Assembly (NCBI RefSeq): GCF_040712315.1
Contig: NC_134017.1
Coordinates: 23,044,322 to 23,108,321, forward strand
Direction: 5' to 3'
Source of the DNA: Castanea sativa
Lineage: Eukaryota > Streptophyta > Magnoliopsida > Fagales > Fagaceae
Length of the DNA: 64,000 bases
The notes under the pieces were generated by a model. That model was not told the DNA's origin. It saw only the letters and a program-made list of their open reading frames with translations, and ran no database searches. Made by a program: the position numbers and the translations under genes. This document shows positions 1 through 12,591 of the stretch, in pieces. Within the stretch, counting starts at the first letter, position 1. Each line of letters begins with the position of its first letter.

Positions 1-787
1 GCTAATTATAGATTAGAATGTAATCCACTTTGGTCTATATCAGTCCAATTCAGTTGATTTGGCCCACCTCGGTCCAATTCGGTCTACTGTAGTCCACTTC
101 GGTCCACCTAATGAATTTGGTCCATTCAGTCCACTTGGGTCTATTTTGTCTAGTTCAGTCCATTCAGTTCAGTCCAATTTCGGTCTACTTCAATCCATTT
201 CGGTCCAATTCAGTTTATTTTGGTACATTGGGTCCAATTCAGCCTAATGCAGTTCACTCGGTCTAATTCAATCCATTGACTCCATTCAGTCCACTTTTGT
301 CTATGCAGTCCAATGTGGTCCATTCGGTTCATTTGGTCCACATTGGTCTATTTGGTCCATTTCGCTCCACTTCGATCCATTTGGTCTATTTCTATCCATT
401 TTGGTTCAATTCGGTGTACTTACTTAAGAATTAAAAAAGAAAAGTTTAGAGTGAGAGTACTATCAATTATTTTAATAATATCAATTATATTTATATTATA
501 AGTTTTGGTTATCATAATAATCTCTTTAAAAGAATGAGAATTCGAATAATAACTTTGAAACTTAAAAATTTTATTTCTACCAAAAGAAATTAGGAAAATA
601 AAATGAATAATAAAAATAGTAAGAAGAACAGTTTTTGGTTTTAATGAAATTTCTTTATTTAACTGTGTAACAAGGTGGATAAAAGTTGTTTTTTTAACTT
701 ATTCCTAGAATTGATGTAAAAAAGACTATAAGGAAATGTTTAGAGAAGAGTGCATATAGTATGCCTCTCTTGAATACAGTGAATGTA
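1..787. repeat. Long direct repeat, copy a, headed by a degenerate ~10-bp array
   Basis: The first ~425 bases are a degenerate array of roughly 10-bp units built on GGTCCA and TTCGGTC (variants GGTCTA, AGTCCA). The next ~360 bases are AT-rich and non-repetitive. The whole block reappears at 1562-2330 with the same order and high identity, ending at a shared GAATGTACTT. No convincing protein is encoded; the short open frames across the array have biased composition and no recognisable domain. Confidence 0.8.
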
Positions 788-936
788 CTTCCATAATCCA
801 ACATTCTCAACGTAATGATTATATGGGTGGTCTGCTTCTACTTTAGAAGCAAATGCTAATGCCAAAAGCAAAATACACACATATTATACATGCACACGTC
901 ACTAGATAACCAAACATAAACATAAACATGAACATA

Positions 937-967
<31 letters not shown>

Positions 968-1561
968 TAGTGATCCTTTTGGTTCGTTCAATCTCTTTTT
1001 GGTATGGGTTTTGATTAGATGTTTTTTTTTTCTCTTTCGTTTAAATTTTATGGTTTAATATCAATTTTATTTCCTCTTCTTGCCCAGCAAACCTCGTTTA
1101 AATATATTCACATGTATAAAGTTGAAGCATTTTCATATTTTCTAACAAAGGAAAAAGAAATGCGCTCACAGATGTAGGAAAGACAAATCACACTAACGTT
1201 CCAAAGGAACTAGCCTTAGGTAGCAAACAAATTTTAAAAGGAAAAGGTTTGGCTCCAATCATTTTCTTTAAATTTCTTATTATTCTCCCTCACATTCTCT
1301 CCTTAAAAAGTGGCTATTCTTTTTTTCTCTCTCTACCTCTAGATATTTTATTCTCTTGCAATTCTACTTTAGGTTGATAAATCATTGTGATTTTTAAAAC
1401 TCTATTTTCGGTTCATATGTTTTGGTGTTTTATTTTTTTAGTTCCATATCACAAGAAGTCTTTCTCTCTCTTATAGTTTTGGTTTGATTTTTGTTTGAGT
1501 CAATACTTAGTTATTTTGGAAGCAATAATTTGAATTTATATCAAAACACAATCTTGGCAAT
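788..1561. other. Spacer between repeat copies; no gene seen
   Basis: AT-rich DNA with an (AT)n tract near 934-958 and poly-T runs. The part at about 900-1013 (AAACATAAACAT repeats, (AT)n, then GTGATCCTTTTGGTTCGTTC) is matched again at 9060-9185, so it belongs to the same repeat family as copy a. No coding potential was seen. Confidence 0.6.
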
Positions 1562-2330
1562 GCTAATTATAGATTAAAATTCAATCCACTTTGGTCTTAT
1601 TTCAATTCAATTCGGTTACTTCGTCGCACTTTGGTCTAATTTAGTATACAACAATCCACTTCATCCATTTGGTCTGCTCGGTGAATTCAGTACATTCAGT
1701 TGACTTTGGTCTATTCTGTCTAGTTCGGTCTATTCAACTCAATCCAATTTGGACCATTCCGGTCCAATTTGGTTTAGTTTGGTATATTGGGTCCAATTCA
1801 ATCTAATTCGGTTCACTCAGTCTAATTCAGTCCACTTTTGTCTATGAAGTCCAATGTGGTCCATTTGGTTCATTTGGTCCAATTTGGTCAATTCAGTCCA
1901 TTTCGATCCACTTCGATCCATTTGGTTTATTTTTGTCCACTTTGGTTCAATTCGGTGTACTTACTTAAGAATGAAAAAAGACAAGTTTAAATTGAGAGTA
2001 CTATCAATTATTTGAATAATATGAATTGTATTTATATTATAAGTTTTAGTTCTCATAATAATCTCCTTAAAAGATTGAGAATTCGAATAATAACTTTGAA
2101 ACTTAAAAATTTTATTTCTGCCAAAAGAAATTAGGAAAATAAAATTCATAATAAAAATAGTAAGAAAAACAGTTTTGGTTTTAATGAAATTTCTTTATTT
2201 AACTGTGTAACAAGGTGGATAAAAGTTGTTTTTCAGCTGATTCCTAGGATAGATGTAAAAAAGATTATAAGGAAATGTTTAGAGAACAGTGCATATAGTA
2301 TGCCTCTCTTGAACACTATGTGAATGTACT
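1562..2330. repeat. Long direct repeat, copy b, cut off by the copia element
   Basis: Second copy of the 1-787 block: the GGTCCA-type array spans about 1570-1965 and is followed by the same AT-rich tail. Similarity to copy a stops exactly where the copia LTR starts (2331). A short piece of the downstream family sequence resumes only at about 9060, so the copia element sits inside this copy and about 100 bases of the expected sequence are missing or replaced. Confidence 0.75.
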
Positions 2331-3712
2331 TACACACAGCGGAAGCAACAATTATAGATCTATTTCATTCATGATTGATAATATGCACTATGTAAATTTC
2401 AAAATTTAAGAACAAGATAGCATACCTTGGTGTGGTGAAATCCAAAACAAAATATTAGAAGCACTTAGGAACACTTTTTAATCTTCACTCCAATTCCACT
2501 TTACACCCAAAAAGTGTGGTCTCTCAATCAGTTTCCAAGGGAGAATAATCGAGTGGCTTCATTCACACATACACACCATTTCACAATGATGTCTCAATTT
2601 TTCTCTAATAAAAAATTATGTATGTTTCTCCCTTTATAACTAACTGATTGTCTAATTAGGTTGGCCTATTAGGCCTTTCTAATTGGGTTTTAGTGTGTGG
2701 CTTGAAGTGAGACCAAAATGGACTAATAAGACACTAGCTCCAATGGGCCTTGAGCTTTTCTGTCAACTTTTGACAAGTCAAAAGTTACCATTAATTATAT
2801 TTAATACCACTATATAAATATAATTACACTCTAGGCCTTATTAATAAATTATATCCCAAGACTTTATTACACATGCAACCCCTTCATAAAATATTCGCTG
2901 TAATACAAAGTCATGAATGTAGACTGCCACTTTGAAGATTACTACATCTTAATCCTTGAGTACCCGGTTTAATCCTTTAAGTTATTCATCATATATTTAT
3001 GAAATCTAATTTCATAAATATATACTATTAGTATCTCCTTACTAAAGTGGTTAGGTCTAACACTCTGAATAACCAAACCCATTAAACTTTTCTCAATGAA
3101 ATATTTTATATCTCCGTTAAGAGATTATGAATTTCATCTTGAGAATATATGTTCCATCAACACTAAATGTGGCTGCCCAACATACTGAGATTTTGATTAT
3201 GACTTTAGATCTCACTCCTGATATATCATAACAACCTACACCTCATGATCAAATCCATTATTTTCTTAGGATTAAGAGTTCATGCAAATATAAGTCTTGA
3301 GATTTGTTATTCATTTGATAGTTGTTAGGAGAATAATAAATCTCACAGCGGTCCAGTTTAATATGTCTTAACTCTTAAAACATATCAACATACCAAATAG
3401 AAGTCTCCACTTCCATGATCAAAACAAATTATCTTAGTTGATATGTTATAGTCTTCGCAGATGAAATGCTCAATTTCATCACCAACTACGAACTATAATT
3501 CTAAGTTTACAAAGAACTTGTGATTTATATCTTTTGTGACTTTCACATAAATCACATACTATGCATCTCATGGATTATATGATAATGTCCAAATATTTAT
3601 GTTACCATTATTTTAGATAATAATAAAACAACTTTATTAATTACAACATTAAGTCATATATAATGCCATACATATCATCATATAATAGGATTTAAGGGCA
3701 CACATCCTAACA
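2331..3712 (-). mobile_element. Ty1/copia LTR (3' LTR in element orientation)
   Basis: Read on the minus strand it begins TGTTAGGATGTGTGCCC, directly after a purine-rich tract and after the end of the copia RNase H coding region, as expected for a 3' LTR. Its far end is taken where similarity to repeat copy a breaks (2331). The far end reads CCGCTGTGTGT on the minus strand, so a clean TG...CA terminus is not certain. No matching second LTR was found to the right of gag. Confidence 0.6.
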
Positions 3713-3727
3713 ATCTCCTACATGCCC
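3713..3727 (-). other. Polypurine tract of the copia element
   Basis: On the minus strand GGGCATGTAGGAGAT lies immediately before the LTR start TGTTAGG. The purine-rich stretch next to the LTR fits the plus-strand priming site of a copia element. Confidence 0.55.
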
Positions 3728-3734
3728 TAAAGAC

Positions 3735-4179
3735 TATTTTGCACTAATTTAACTCTCATTCCTTCCAAATGTGACTCAAAAGTCCTTTGAGGCAAGGTTT
3801 TGGTAAAGGGATCCATTAGATTACTTGCACTATCAATCTTTACTACTACTACATCTCCTCGAACAACAATGTCTCGAATAATGTGGTACTTTCTCTCAAT
3901 GTGCTTTCCTTTCTAATGATTCCTTGGGTCTTTGGATTGCGCAACCGCTCCACTATTGTCACAAAACAATGTGATGGGAACTTTCTCCATTCTCACAACA
4001 CCAAGATCAGATAGGAATTTTTTTCAGCCAAATAGCTTCATTTGCCACCTTACAAGCAACAACATATTCAGCTTCCGTGGTGGAGTCCGCAATACATGAT
4101 TGCTTAACACTTCTCTAACCTATGGCTCCACCTCCCAAGGTGAACATACAACCTAAAGTTGATTTTCTGAAACCAAGAT
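3735..4179 (-). pseudogene. Copia RNase H domain (decayed)
   Basis: The minus-strand translation contains the copia RNase H landmarks: a TSGCMFTLGGGAISW-like segment, a TEAEYVVA-like segment with the catalytic Glu, and a FCDNSGAVAQ-like segment with the catalytic Asp. It ends with the usual C-terminal region just before the polypurine tract. At least one in-frame TAG (in the region of 3914-3925) and further breaks show that it is not functional. It continues the reverse transcriptase fragment to its right. Confidence 0.8.
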
Positions 4180-5260
4180 CTAACTGAAATCTGAATCTGT
4201 ATAACCATTGGGAATCAAATTCTCACTATGGTAAACAAGCATATAATCTCTCGTTCTTTGTAGATACTTGAGAATATGCTTTACAGCTTGCCAATGTTTA
4301 AGTCCTAGATTTAATTGATATCGGCTGACCATGCCAACTGAATAACAGATATCTGGTTTAGTACATAGCATGGCATACATGAGACTCCCCACTGCTGAAG
4401 CATAAGGAACTTGTTTCATGGTATTTTCTTCCTCAAGAGTCTTAGGCATTTGGTCATCAAACAGAGGAACTCCATGTCTAAAAGGAAGTAATCCTTTCTT
4501 GGAATTTTGCATGCTAAACCGTTCTAGAACTTTATCTATATACCTAGTTCGTGATAAATCTAACATCTTATTCTTGCGATCTCACCAAAGCTTAATCCCT
4601 AGAATAAAGTTAGCTTCGCCCAAGTCTTTCATTTCAAATTGACTTGAAAACCAAACCTTTATTGATGACATTACCCCTACATCATTTCCAATGAGTAAAA
4701 TATCATCAACATAAAGCACTAGGAACATTACTACTTTGTCTCGATGTCTTTTGTATACACATGGTTCATCAAGATTTTTTTCAAAACCAAATGATTTGAT
4801 TGCTTTATCAAATCCAATGTTTTATGACCTAGATGTTTGCTTAAGTCCATAAATAGACATTTTCAACTTGCATACCATATGCTCTTGGTTTTTTGTTATG
4901 AAACCTTCTGGTTGCATCATATATATTTCTTCTTCAAGATTGCCATTAAGAAATGCAGTCTTGACATCCATTTGCTAAATCTTATAATCATAATAAACAG
5001 CAATGGATAAGAGAATTCTAATAGATTTAAGCATGGCTACTGGCGAAAAAGTTTCATCATAGTCAATACCTTCTTTTTGTGTATACTCTTTTGCCACTAG
5101 TCTTGCTTTAAAGGTTTCAACCTTTCGATCTATCGCTCTCTTCCTCTTGTAAACCCATTTACAACCAACAGGTTTAATGTCGTTAGGCGCCTTTACAAGA
5201 TCTCATACTTGATTGGAATACATAGAATCCAATTTAGATTTCATAGCTTGGACCCAATGA
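4180..5260 (-). pseudogene. Copia reverse transcriptase (decayed)
   Basis: RVT_2-type reverse transcriptase remnant. The catalytic YVDD is read at 4702-4713 on the minus strand. The segment 4180-4566 holds the conserved C-terminal part (PYASAVGSLMYAM followed by TKPDICYSVG) leading into RNase H. The N-terminal start (HWVQAMKSKLDSM) lies at about 5203-5250. The frame is broken several times between 4567 and 5202, so this is a pseudogene. It belongs to the same minus-strand gag-pol as its neighbours. Confidence 0.85.
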
Positions 5261-6652
5261 TATACATCTATATCATTCATTGCCTCTTCATAAGTATAGG
5301 GATCCGATTCAGCCTCTTCTAAGATAACTTCATAAGTTTCTCCCAAATCTATAAATCTTATAGGAGGCCAAAAAATTCTCCTACTACGATGAGGCACTTG
5401 TGTACTAGTCATCTCATGAGTAATGTCTTGTGGTGTATCTAATACGTCCACATTATATCTAGTTTTATCCATTGGTTGTTCAACTACAGGTTCATTCATT
5501 TCAATCAAAACAACTCTACTTCTAGGAGTATAGTTATTCATATAATCATTTTCCAAGAATTTGGCATTTGTGCTAACAAATACTTTATTATCCTTATGAC
5601 TATAGAATAAACCTCCAACAATTCCTTTTGGATACCCTACAAAGAATATCACTTTTGTTTTGGACTGAACTTGTTAGACTTTCCTTTTAACATATGTGCT
5701 TAACAACCCCAAAGATGGAGATGTCTCATACTAGGCTTACGCCCAGTCCACAACTTTACAGGTGTTTTAGGAACAGACATCGAAGGTACTAAATTCAGAA
5801 GATATATTGCAGTACTTAAGGCATATCCCTAAAAGAAAATTGGTAGAGTCGAATAACTCAACATGAATCTAACCATATCTAAAAAAGTCTTATCCCTTCT
5901 TTCGGCTACATCGTTTTGCTGTGGAGTTCCAAGTGCAGTCAACTGGGATATAATCCCATTTTTAGTCAAGTAATCCTTGAAATCTCCAACAGGTATTCGC
6001 CACCTCGATCAGATCGAATGGCCTTTATGCGTTTACCTAATTGATTCTCAACTTCAGCCCTAAACTCTTGGAAATTTTCAAAAGCTTTGGACTTTTCAAA
6101 AGCTTTGGACTTCCGTTTCATTAGGTACACATAACTAAATCTAGAGTAATCATCAGTGAAGGTAATGAATTACTCATAACCACCTCTTGCTTATATTGAC
6201 ATAGGACCACATACATTTAAATGTACTAGTTCTAGCAACTCTTGGGATCTTCTATCTATTGCAATAAAAGGTTGTTCGGTCATTTTACCCTCCAAACAAG
6301 ATTCACAAACTGGAAAACCATCAAAGTCCATGGGCCCTAAAAGTCCCTCTTTGATAAGTCTTTGAATTCTTTTTGAATTAATATAACCCAAACGCAAGTG
6401 CCAAAGATATGCATCACTTGTAGAAAGAAACTTTCTCTTTAATGATTTTACATGAGAGTTATTATCTAGTTCAAAATTGCATAATTCATGTTTATCCGGA
6501 GTTAAAATATAAAGGTCATCTACAATATTGCCAGAATAGTTAAACATTTTATCCTTCTTTATTACAACATTATCTTTTAAGATAACATAATATCCAGTTT
6601 TACCTAAATAAGTTACAGAAATCAAATTCCTACGAACATTAGGTATATACAA
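5261..6652 (-). pseudogene. Copia GAG-pre-integrase and integrase (decayed)
   Basis: The 153-codon open stretch 6191-6652 shows the zinc-binding pre-integrase domain of copia elements: WHLRLGYIN supplies a histidine and CESCLEGKMT the cysteine pair. The integrase core follows at about 5660-6190 but is interrupted by stops and frameshifts. The stretch 5203-5652 covers the linker between integrase and reverse transcriptase. The domain order protease, integrase, reverse transcriptase, RNase H defines Ty1/copia rather than gypsy. Confidence 0.8.
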
Positions 6653-6785
6653 ACAGTCTTCTAATATTAAAACTCTAGATGCAAAACATAATTAAACACT
6701 CCAATAGCTACAACTGGAATCTTGCTCCCATCAACCAAGGTAAGAAACATTTCCCCTTCATTTAGCTTTTGGGTCTCCTAAACCC

Positions 6786-7193
6786 CTACAAAGAATTACA
6801 GATATGATTAATACAACCTGAATCCACACACCAGGAATCTATGGGATTTTGTACCAAACATGTTTCAAGAAGAAATTTACTTTTCATACCTTCATTCTTG
6901 GCAGCCTTAAATATTGGACAATTCCTCTTCCAATGTCCTTTCTCACCACAATGGAAACACTTTTCTTTGGTTTTCTTTCCTTTGTTGGCAATTCCTAAGG
7001 CAACTTGTTTACCATCTTTCTTGGCGAAGTCCTTCTTCTTCTTCTGCTTCTTCTTCTTCTTCTTCTTCTTCTTCTTTTTACCCTTGCCTTTCGACTTAGG
7101 TTGAGAAGTAGAAACTTCAGCCATATTGGCATCAACACTAGAAGTACCAAGGATGCCTTCCACCACTACCAACTCATTCATTAATTCAGACAA
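6786..7193 (-). pseudogene. Copia gag zinc knuckle and protease start (decayed)
   Basis: This 135-codon open stretch contains one CCHC knuckle (CFHCGEKGHWKRNC) and, about 40 residues later, a retropepsin active site (WCVDSGCINHIC). Between the start and the knuckle is a long lysine run (about residues 34-53) produced by a GAA/AAG-type microsatellite near 7027-7080, which is probably an expansion within a gag pseudogene. It is separated from the gag N-terminus at right by frame breaks. Confidence 0.8.
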
Positions 7194-7564
7194 TTAATAA
7201 ATCTTTTTGTTCATATTGTAGTTAAGTCTGAATTCCTTGAATGATTCTGGTAGTTACTGAAGTATCATATCCACTTGGGATTCTCCATCAATATCGGCAC
7301 CTAAAACTTCAAATGTATTCAAATTAGAGATCATCCTAAGACAATGCTCCTTCACTAAAGTACCTTCAGCCATTTTGATATTATAAATCTGCCTCATAGT
7401 TTCTTGCCTTGTAGAACGGCCTTACTCACCAAACATCTCCTTCAGACTTAGCATGATGTCCAAAGCTAGTTTTACATCCCGCATTTGATGCTATAGAACA
7501 TTTGAAATAAATGCTAGGATATACATTTAACCATCTCATTAGATTTCTGCCAACGATCATATCA

Positions 7565-7741
7565 CTATTTTTCCTCAAGAGGAGCATCTAATGATGGAAA
7601 ACTAGGACATGGTTGAGTAAGCACATATTTGTGCTCTTTAGCAGTAAGAACAATGTCCAAATTTCTTTTCCAGTCAACATAGTTGGATCCAGTCAATTTG
7701 TTTTGATTAAGAATAGCAACAAGTAGGCTAAATGATGCCAT
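7565..7741 (-). pseudogene. Copia gag N-terminus (decayed)
   Basis: From an ATG at 7741 the minus strand reads a typical copia gag start (LNQNKLTGSNYVDWKRNLDI, the conserved substrate-like LxGxNYxxWK segment). The open frame extends upstream to 7879, but those residues look like leader sequence. Between 7194 and 7564 gag-like sequence continues with stops. The ATG at 7741 is preferred because the conserved gag start follows within 15 residues. Confidence 0.7.
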
Positions 7742-8529
7742 GATTTTAAATCTGAAAATAACAAACATGAATATAATTAGTAAACTAGACATTATCAATT
7801 TAGCACATAAACATATATTATGGAACCTTAATAAAACCATAATATAACATATGTAACGACAACCCAATCTCATATTCAATATCCCTTAGCATAGAGTGAA
7901 TATTAAATACTATGATTTATTGAGAACTATTCTCAGCATTAGTGTTATCATGATAACTTTTATCAAACACTAATAATATGTCGTTTTACATTTAGCCTCT
8001 AAGTAATAATAGTAAGAACGCAGTATAGAGGATACTATAATACTTAGTCTAGCGTATACCATTCTCTAGAATCATGTGTAGCCACATTTCATCTCTCTTA
8101 ACAAATTTATTTTGTAGTACTATGATACAAAACACCATTCGTATGGAATGCAAAGCTCAAGGCTAAAACAAGGTGTTTGATCAAACCACTATAAACCAAG
8201 TAGTTCAATCTTGTAGCACCATGAAATAAATACTCTCCGTATGGAATGCTAAGCTCGAAGCAAAGACAAAGTATATATTTCATACTACTTTGAACAGACA
8301 ATGAAGGCCGTGAGATCCAACCCTTGAATCTCTCTCCCACTAGATATTTTAAATTAAAGGTTTTTAAGATCAAGAACCATAATAATGCTAGAAACCCTTG
8401 AAAACATAATCATAATCTCATTAGGAATAAATTTCATTAAACGAATACTTTAATCCTAGCGTCAATATATATAAATATAATTAATTCACGAAGTTAGGCC
8501 TTGAATCTTTTATAAACTATTTGCATATA

Positions 8530-8574
<45 letters not shown>

Positions 8575-8588
8575 CGACAATTATCACA

Positions 8589-8634
<46 letters not shown>

Positions 8635-9059
8635 CAGATTCAATACTTCCAAAGCAATTATCACATGCTTATAATATGGCCATCAAGAATTTGCATATCA
8701 CACATGCTAAAACCTTGTATCACTTCCTTATATCAATAATCTAAATGCAAATGAACCCATATAAATAATAATAATATATCAATGCAATTAAAGAAAACAA
8801 GAGAGTGATACATTAAAACCACTAGACCATTCGGTCTACAGTATATTAACACATGCAAGATGGCCATCAAGACAATTAACATTAAATTGTCTTTCTATAG
8901 CCAAGTGGTGCAAAAAAAAGGTCCAAGCGGTGCAATCAAGAAACTCACGCACATGACAGTTATTCAACTTACATTCAATCACTATATCCTTGGCAATTAC
9001 TATTAAGACATGGCATGATTCAATAGCTATAGCCAAGATGTCCATTGAAAACAATAAAA
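7742..9059 (-). other. Copia leader region; right end of the element not resolved
   Basis: Non-coding DNA upstream of gag. It holds two diverged direct repeats of about 105 bp (around 8115-8215 and 8215-8310, sharing CGTATGGAATGC) and two (AT)n tracts (8532-8570 and 8591-8630). Neither a tRNA primer-binding site nor a copy of the 2331-3712 LTR could be recognised, so the 5' LTR is either lost or too diverged. Short open frames here look accidental. Confidence 0.45.
8532..8630. repeat. Two (AT)n microsatellites
   Basis: AT dinucleotide runs at about 8532-8570 and 8591-8630 separated by a short spacer; both are followed by the same AATATAC, suggesting a local duplication. Confidence 0.9.
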
Positions 9060-9185
9060 ACCATAAACATAAACATATATTTAAACATAAACGTAAATAT
9101 ATATGTATATATGTATTTTTTTTTAGTGATCCTTTTGGTTCGTTCAATATCTTTTTGGTATGCGTTTTGATTATATGGGTTTTCT
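9060..9185. repeat. Resumed similarity to repeat copy a
   Basis: The segment from AAACATAAACAT through GTGATCCTTTTGGTTCGTTC matches about 900-1013 of the first repeat family. It marks the right-hand host flank of the copia-bearing insertion. Confidence 0.6.
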
Positions 9186-9242
9186 TAATTTTGGGTATTT
9201 AGAATCTAATTTGACAAAACTCATGTGCTTTTCTTTGGGGCA

Positions 9243-9634
9243 TGGATGTTGATCAAAACAATGAATCCAAGCAAGAAATCAATTATGAAAATAATGTGAT
9301 TGAGTTATACAGAATTGAGGACAGTAACAATGAAGAAGATGAGATTTAGTATGAGGGGGATGAAGAAGTGGAAAGACAACATAATTCAGTCAAGACCTCT
9401 CTTCATGACAAACCAAAATAGTCAATGGCAGAAAAAAGATTTTGGCTCTTAAATAAGAACTACAGTTTGATTTCAATAGAAAAGGTTAAGTCTAAAATGG
9501 CTGCCATTGAACACAATAAAGCTGAAATTGTCAAGGAAATTCCAAGTCCAGAGGCAAGGACAGAACACAAGGAAGAATCAAGTATCCGTGTGTTTTTGTT
9601 TGCCAATTTGTGTAGAAGAAATGAATCATTGTGA
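9243..9634 (+). pseudogene. Degenerate coding-like fragment, unknown
   Basis: From an ATG at 9243 one frame reads an acidic, Asn/Glu-rich stretch and, after two in-frame stops (near 9348 and 9420), a 69-codon open segment starting at 9425. The codon pattern looks protein-like, and all three parts are in the same frame. I do not recognise a family. It may be an exon remnant of a host gene caught between retroelements. Confidence 0.3.
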
Positions 9635-9639
9635 TAGGA

Positions 9640-11004
9640 GTACTATAGTTTTATATTCGTGCTAAGTGAAATGGGAAGGAATATTTTACAAAATATAATA
9701 TAATTTTACTTATAAATGCGTATTGCAGTAATTGTTTTTTTTTTTTAACAAAACTAGTCGCTAACTTATGTGATGCACGTAAATAGCTACTAAATGAGTT
9801 TTAGGAAGAAAAAAAAATTGGAGTAGTAAGCAAAAATGCATGACATAAACATAAACATAAACATAAAAGAGAGGTTTCGAGTCTTTTGACAATTAATTGA
9901 TACTCAATCAATCGAAAATCACAAACCCAACTAACATGTTTAAATTCTAAAGTTGGTTGCTTGGTTTACTATTAACCCTACATATAGGCAATACCTATTT
10001 AAGGCATGTTATAACTCTAATTCAGATGACTATGTAGAGGCAGTAACTCCATACTACACAGGAACTACTCAGAGCCTCCAAAAACTCTTTCAATTTGTGT
10101 GATTAAGACTTAAAATCACGGAACATTCGATCCTATGCATATCTAACAGTTGAAATTCCAATGCATAAAGTGTGTTAGAATTATATTTAAATGATTAAAT
10201 TTACCATTTCTTAATAGCTTAGACTTTTGGAAAAATCAATAATTTATCTTGGTATTTGAGTCGGATATCCTAACATCGATCGCTATCTTCACTCTACTTC
10301 CCATTTAAAATGTTAAAAACTCTACATGTTAGACCTCACTTATTAATGGGAAGTTTGGGCTCACACTTAAGGGGGATTGTTAGAATTATATCTAAATGAT
10401 TAAATTTAACAGTTTCTAATAACTTAAACTCTTAGGAGAATCAATAATTTATCATAGTGCAACTCACTTTTTGGTTGAATTTTTTGTGTTTTGTTGGTAG
10501 AATTTTACAGATAGGAATCTAGAGAATTAGTGGATTTATGGCTGCTTTTTAGTTCAGTTCTTCTGATAAGGTTGTAAACAGGTTAATTTATATTATGCTT
10601 AAAATGGATAGTGCTTAAATATATTAGCGTGATTAATTTTTAGGCATTATTTTTACCCTTTCTTTGTGTATTGCTATATGAAAATCTTTTGGTCCTCTAC
10701 TGGTTGATTGGTGCTATGTTTTGAACTTAAACTATGCAGGATTGTTTTAGTTGGAAATATATAACATAGTATATATGGTTAAATTAAATAAGTGGTCAAA
10801 TATTATTAGTAATGTTACTTTATCTTGATTCTTGAATATCTAAATGAATATGAACTCTGAGTCGTCCTATGACATTTCTTCATATTCAGATGATTTTTGT
10901 CATTTCATAGTGGTCTTTTCTAGGAAATCAAAATTTAGAAACAAGTGTATAGTTTGGTTAAGAATAACCTTTATTTTGTGGCTATGACACAAGACAACCA
11001 AAAC
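9640..11004. other. Gene-free stretch with a 75-bp direct repeat
   Basis: AT-rich intergenic DNA. Two related copies of a ~75-bp sequence beginning TGTTAGAATTATAT lie at 10173-10247 and 10378-10453, each continuing through AATCAATAATTTATC. The second follows CTTAAGGGGGAT, a polypurine-like tract, so this may be the edge of an old LTR element. No gene is visible. Confidence 0.5.
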
Positions 11005-12014
11005 TGATAGGCCAAGAATGTATTGACCCCTTTTAATAAATTAACCGATTAATAAGCCAAGTTAATTTATTTATTTAATTAACATGCAAAATGTGTGGTA
11101 GCACTAACAAATCACCAACAAAGTTAATATGCAGCGGAAAATAAAGTTGACACGGTGATTTGTTTACGAATGAGGAAAACCTCAGGCAAAAACCTTACCG
11201 AGTGATTTTAAGTTCACCACTCTTAAGAATCCACTATTATCACAATAAGCGGTCACAAGTAAAGGAATCTCAGTACCTGATACCAACCTACAGTTGAACC
11301 CTTACCCTAATACACAATCGGACTTGTTCTATAATGACGATCTCTTCTTTTCAATGCACGGCTCCCAATACGTGACTAACCAATCGATGCACGAATCCCA
11401 GTATTCGACTTACTCACCAACTTGAGAAAAATGTTGGCTACAAAGTTCTTCAGTTCATCAACATGATGAAGATCACGAAACTCTTTGGTTATAAAACCCA
11501 ACAGCGTATAAACGTAGCAACTTCTTCAAGAGAAAGATGAACTAGTACAAATTCTGTCTCCGGTCACAATTTTCATAAACAAAACTTTGCTTCACACTCG
11601 CTTAACCTTTCACAGCCCTTAAAATAATCTTTATATATGTTTAGGGCTGTGAGAAAATGAAGCCTAAACATGTACACACAGATTAGAGTGAAATCAGATC
11701 TGAAAAACTGATTTTCATAAATCTAGATAGATAGGTTATCTATCGAGCAGCTGTCGAACATCAGGCTAAAGCAACCTTTTAAACCTCGATAGATGCTATC
11801 TATCAAGCTAGCTGTCGATCTTTAAAATCCAGCACTTCTTCACTTGTTTCTTGGACAGATTTGCATGGCTTCAATACTTGAACTTGAACTCTTATTCCTA
11901 GAAGTATTAAACACTACCTAAATCTACCCAATTACAAGTAAAGTGCATTTTGTCGAAAGATAAACCAATTCTAAATGACATATGTTCTTAACGTGATTCA
12001 CATATGTCCTAACA
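11005..12014 (-). mobile_element. LTR of LARD-1
   Basis: On the minus strand it starts TGTTAGGACATATG and ends ...CTATCA; the plus-strand left border TGATAGGCC is chosen as the nearest TG. It shares blocks with the LARD-A LTRs: ATGCACGAATCCCAGT, a GTTCTTCA-TTCATCAAC segment, the transition around TATATATGTTTAGGG, and the ATAGATAG/ATCGAG cluster at about 11725-11815. A purine tract (AAAGGAGGAGAT on minus) follows. Confidence 0.65.
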
Positions 12015-12338
12015 ATCTCCTCCTTTGGTAATCTTTGACAAAACCACAACAAACAAATGAACATATGAGAGAAGTCATAAATCACTCAACTCATACTCAC
12101 TTGTTAAATACAATAAAATCTATCATAACACAAACTCTTGAAAAACTTTGCAAGAAGAGAGTTCATGGCAAGATAGATTTTGACAACCTGTATTTCTGAA
12201 ACATATAAACAAAACTTATCACAGCATCTTAGTGTGAAACAGAAATATAACATTGCATACAGGTAATAAGAAGTATGTGTATAAAGAAAAGAAAAAGAAA
12301 CAACACATGAAAAGATAGATGAAACTGTAATAACAACC

Positions 12339-12341
<3 letters not shown>

Positions 12342-12379
<38 letters not shown>
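12342..12379. repeat. (AT)n microsatellite
   Basis: AT dinucleotide run of about 38 bp inside LARD-1. LARD-A has a similar tract at 19307-19359 in the corresponding place, so the tract is an old feature of the family. Confidence 0.9.
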
Positions 12380-12591
12380 ATAATGAGTACAAGGTTTGCT
12401 ATCACAACGTAAAAAAAATGTATCTAAAAGGAAAGAAAAATAAAAGAACAAAAAGTCCTCACTACATCCCTCATAAACAAAAGCACACCCCCTAACAAAA
12501 ATATCTTCTATACTAACTCTCTCCCTAAGTACATAACTACTCTCATACCCAAAACTACTCCCCCTTTTTGTCACGAATGACAAAGGGTAAG

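Noticed and set aside
6841..7104. Plus-strand open frames with long Phe/Ser runs at 6.9-7.1 kb
   Set aside because: They are the antisense shadow of the lysine run in the copia gag.
8521..8739. Open frames made of Tyr-Ile repeats (also at 19.2 and 43.2 kb)
   Set aside because: Translations of (AT)n microsatellites.
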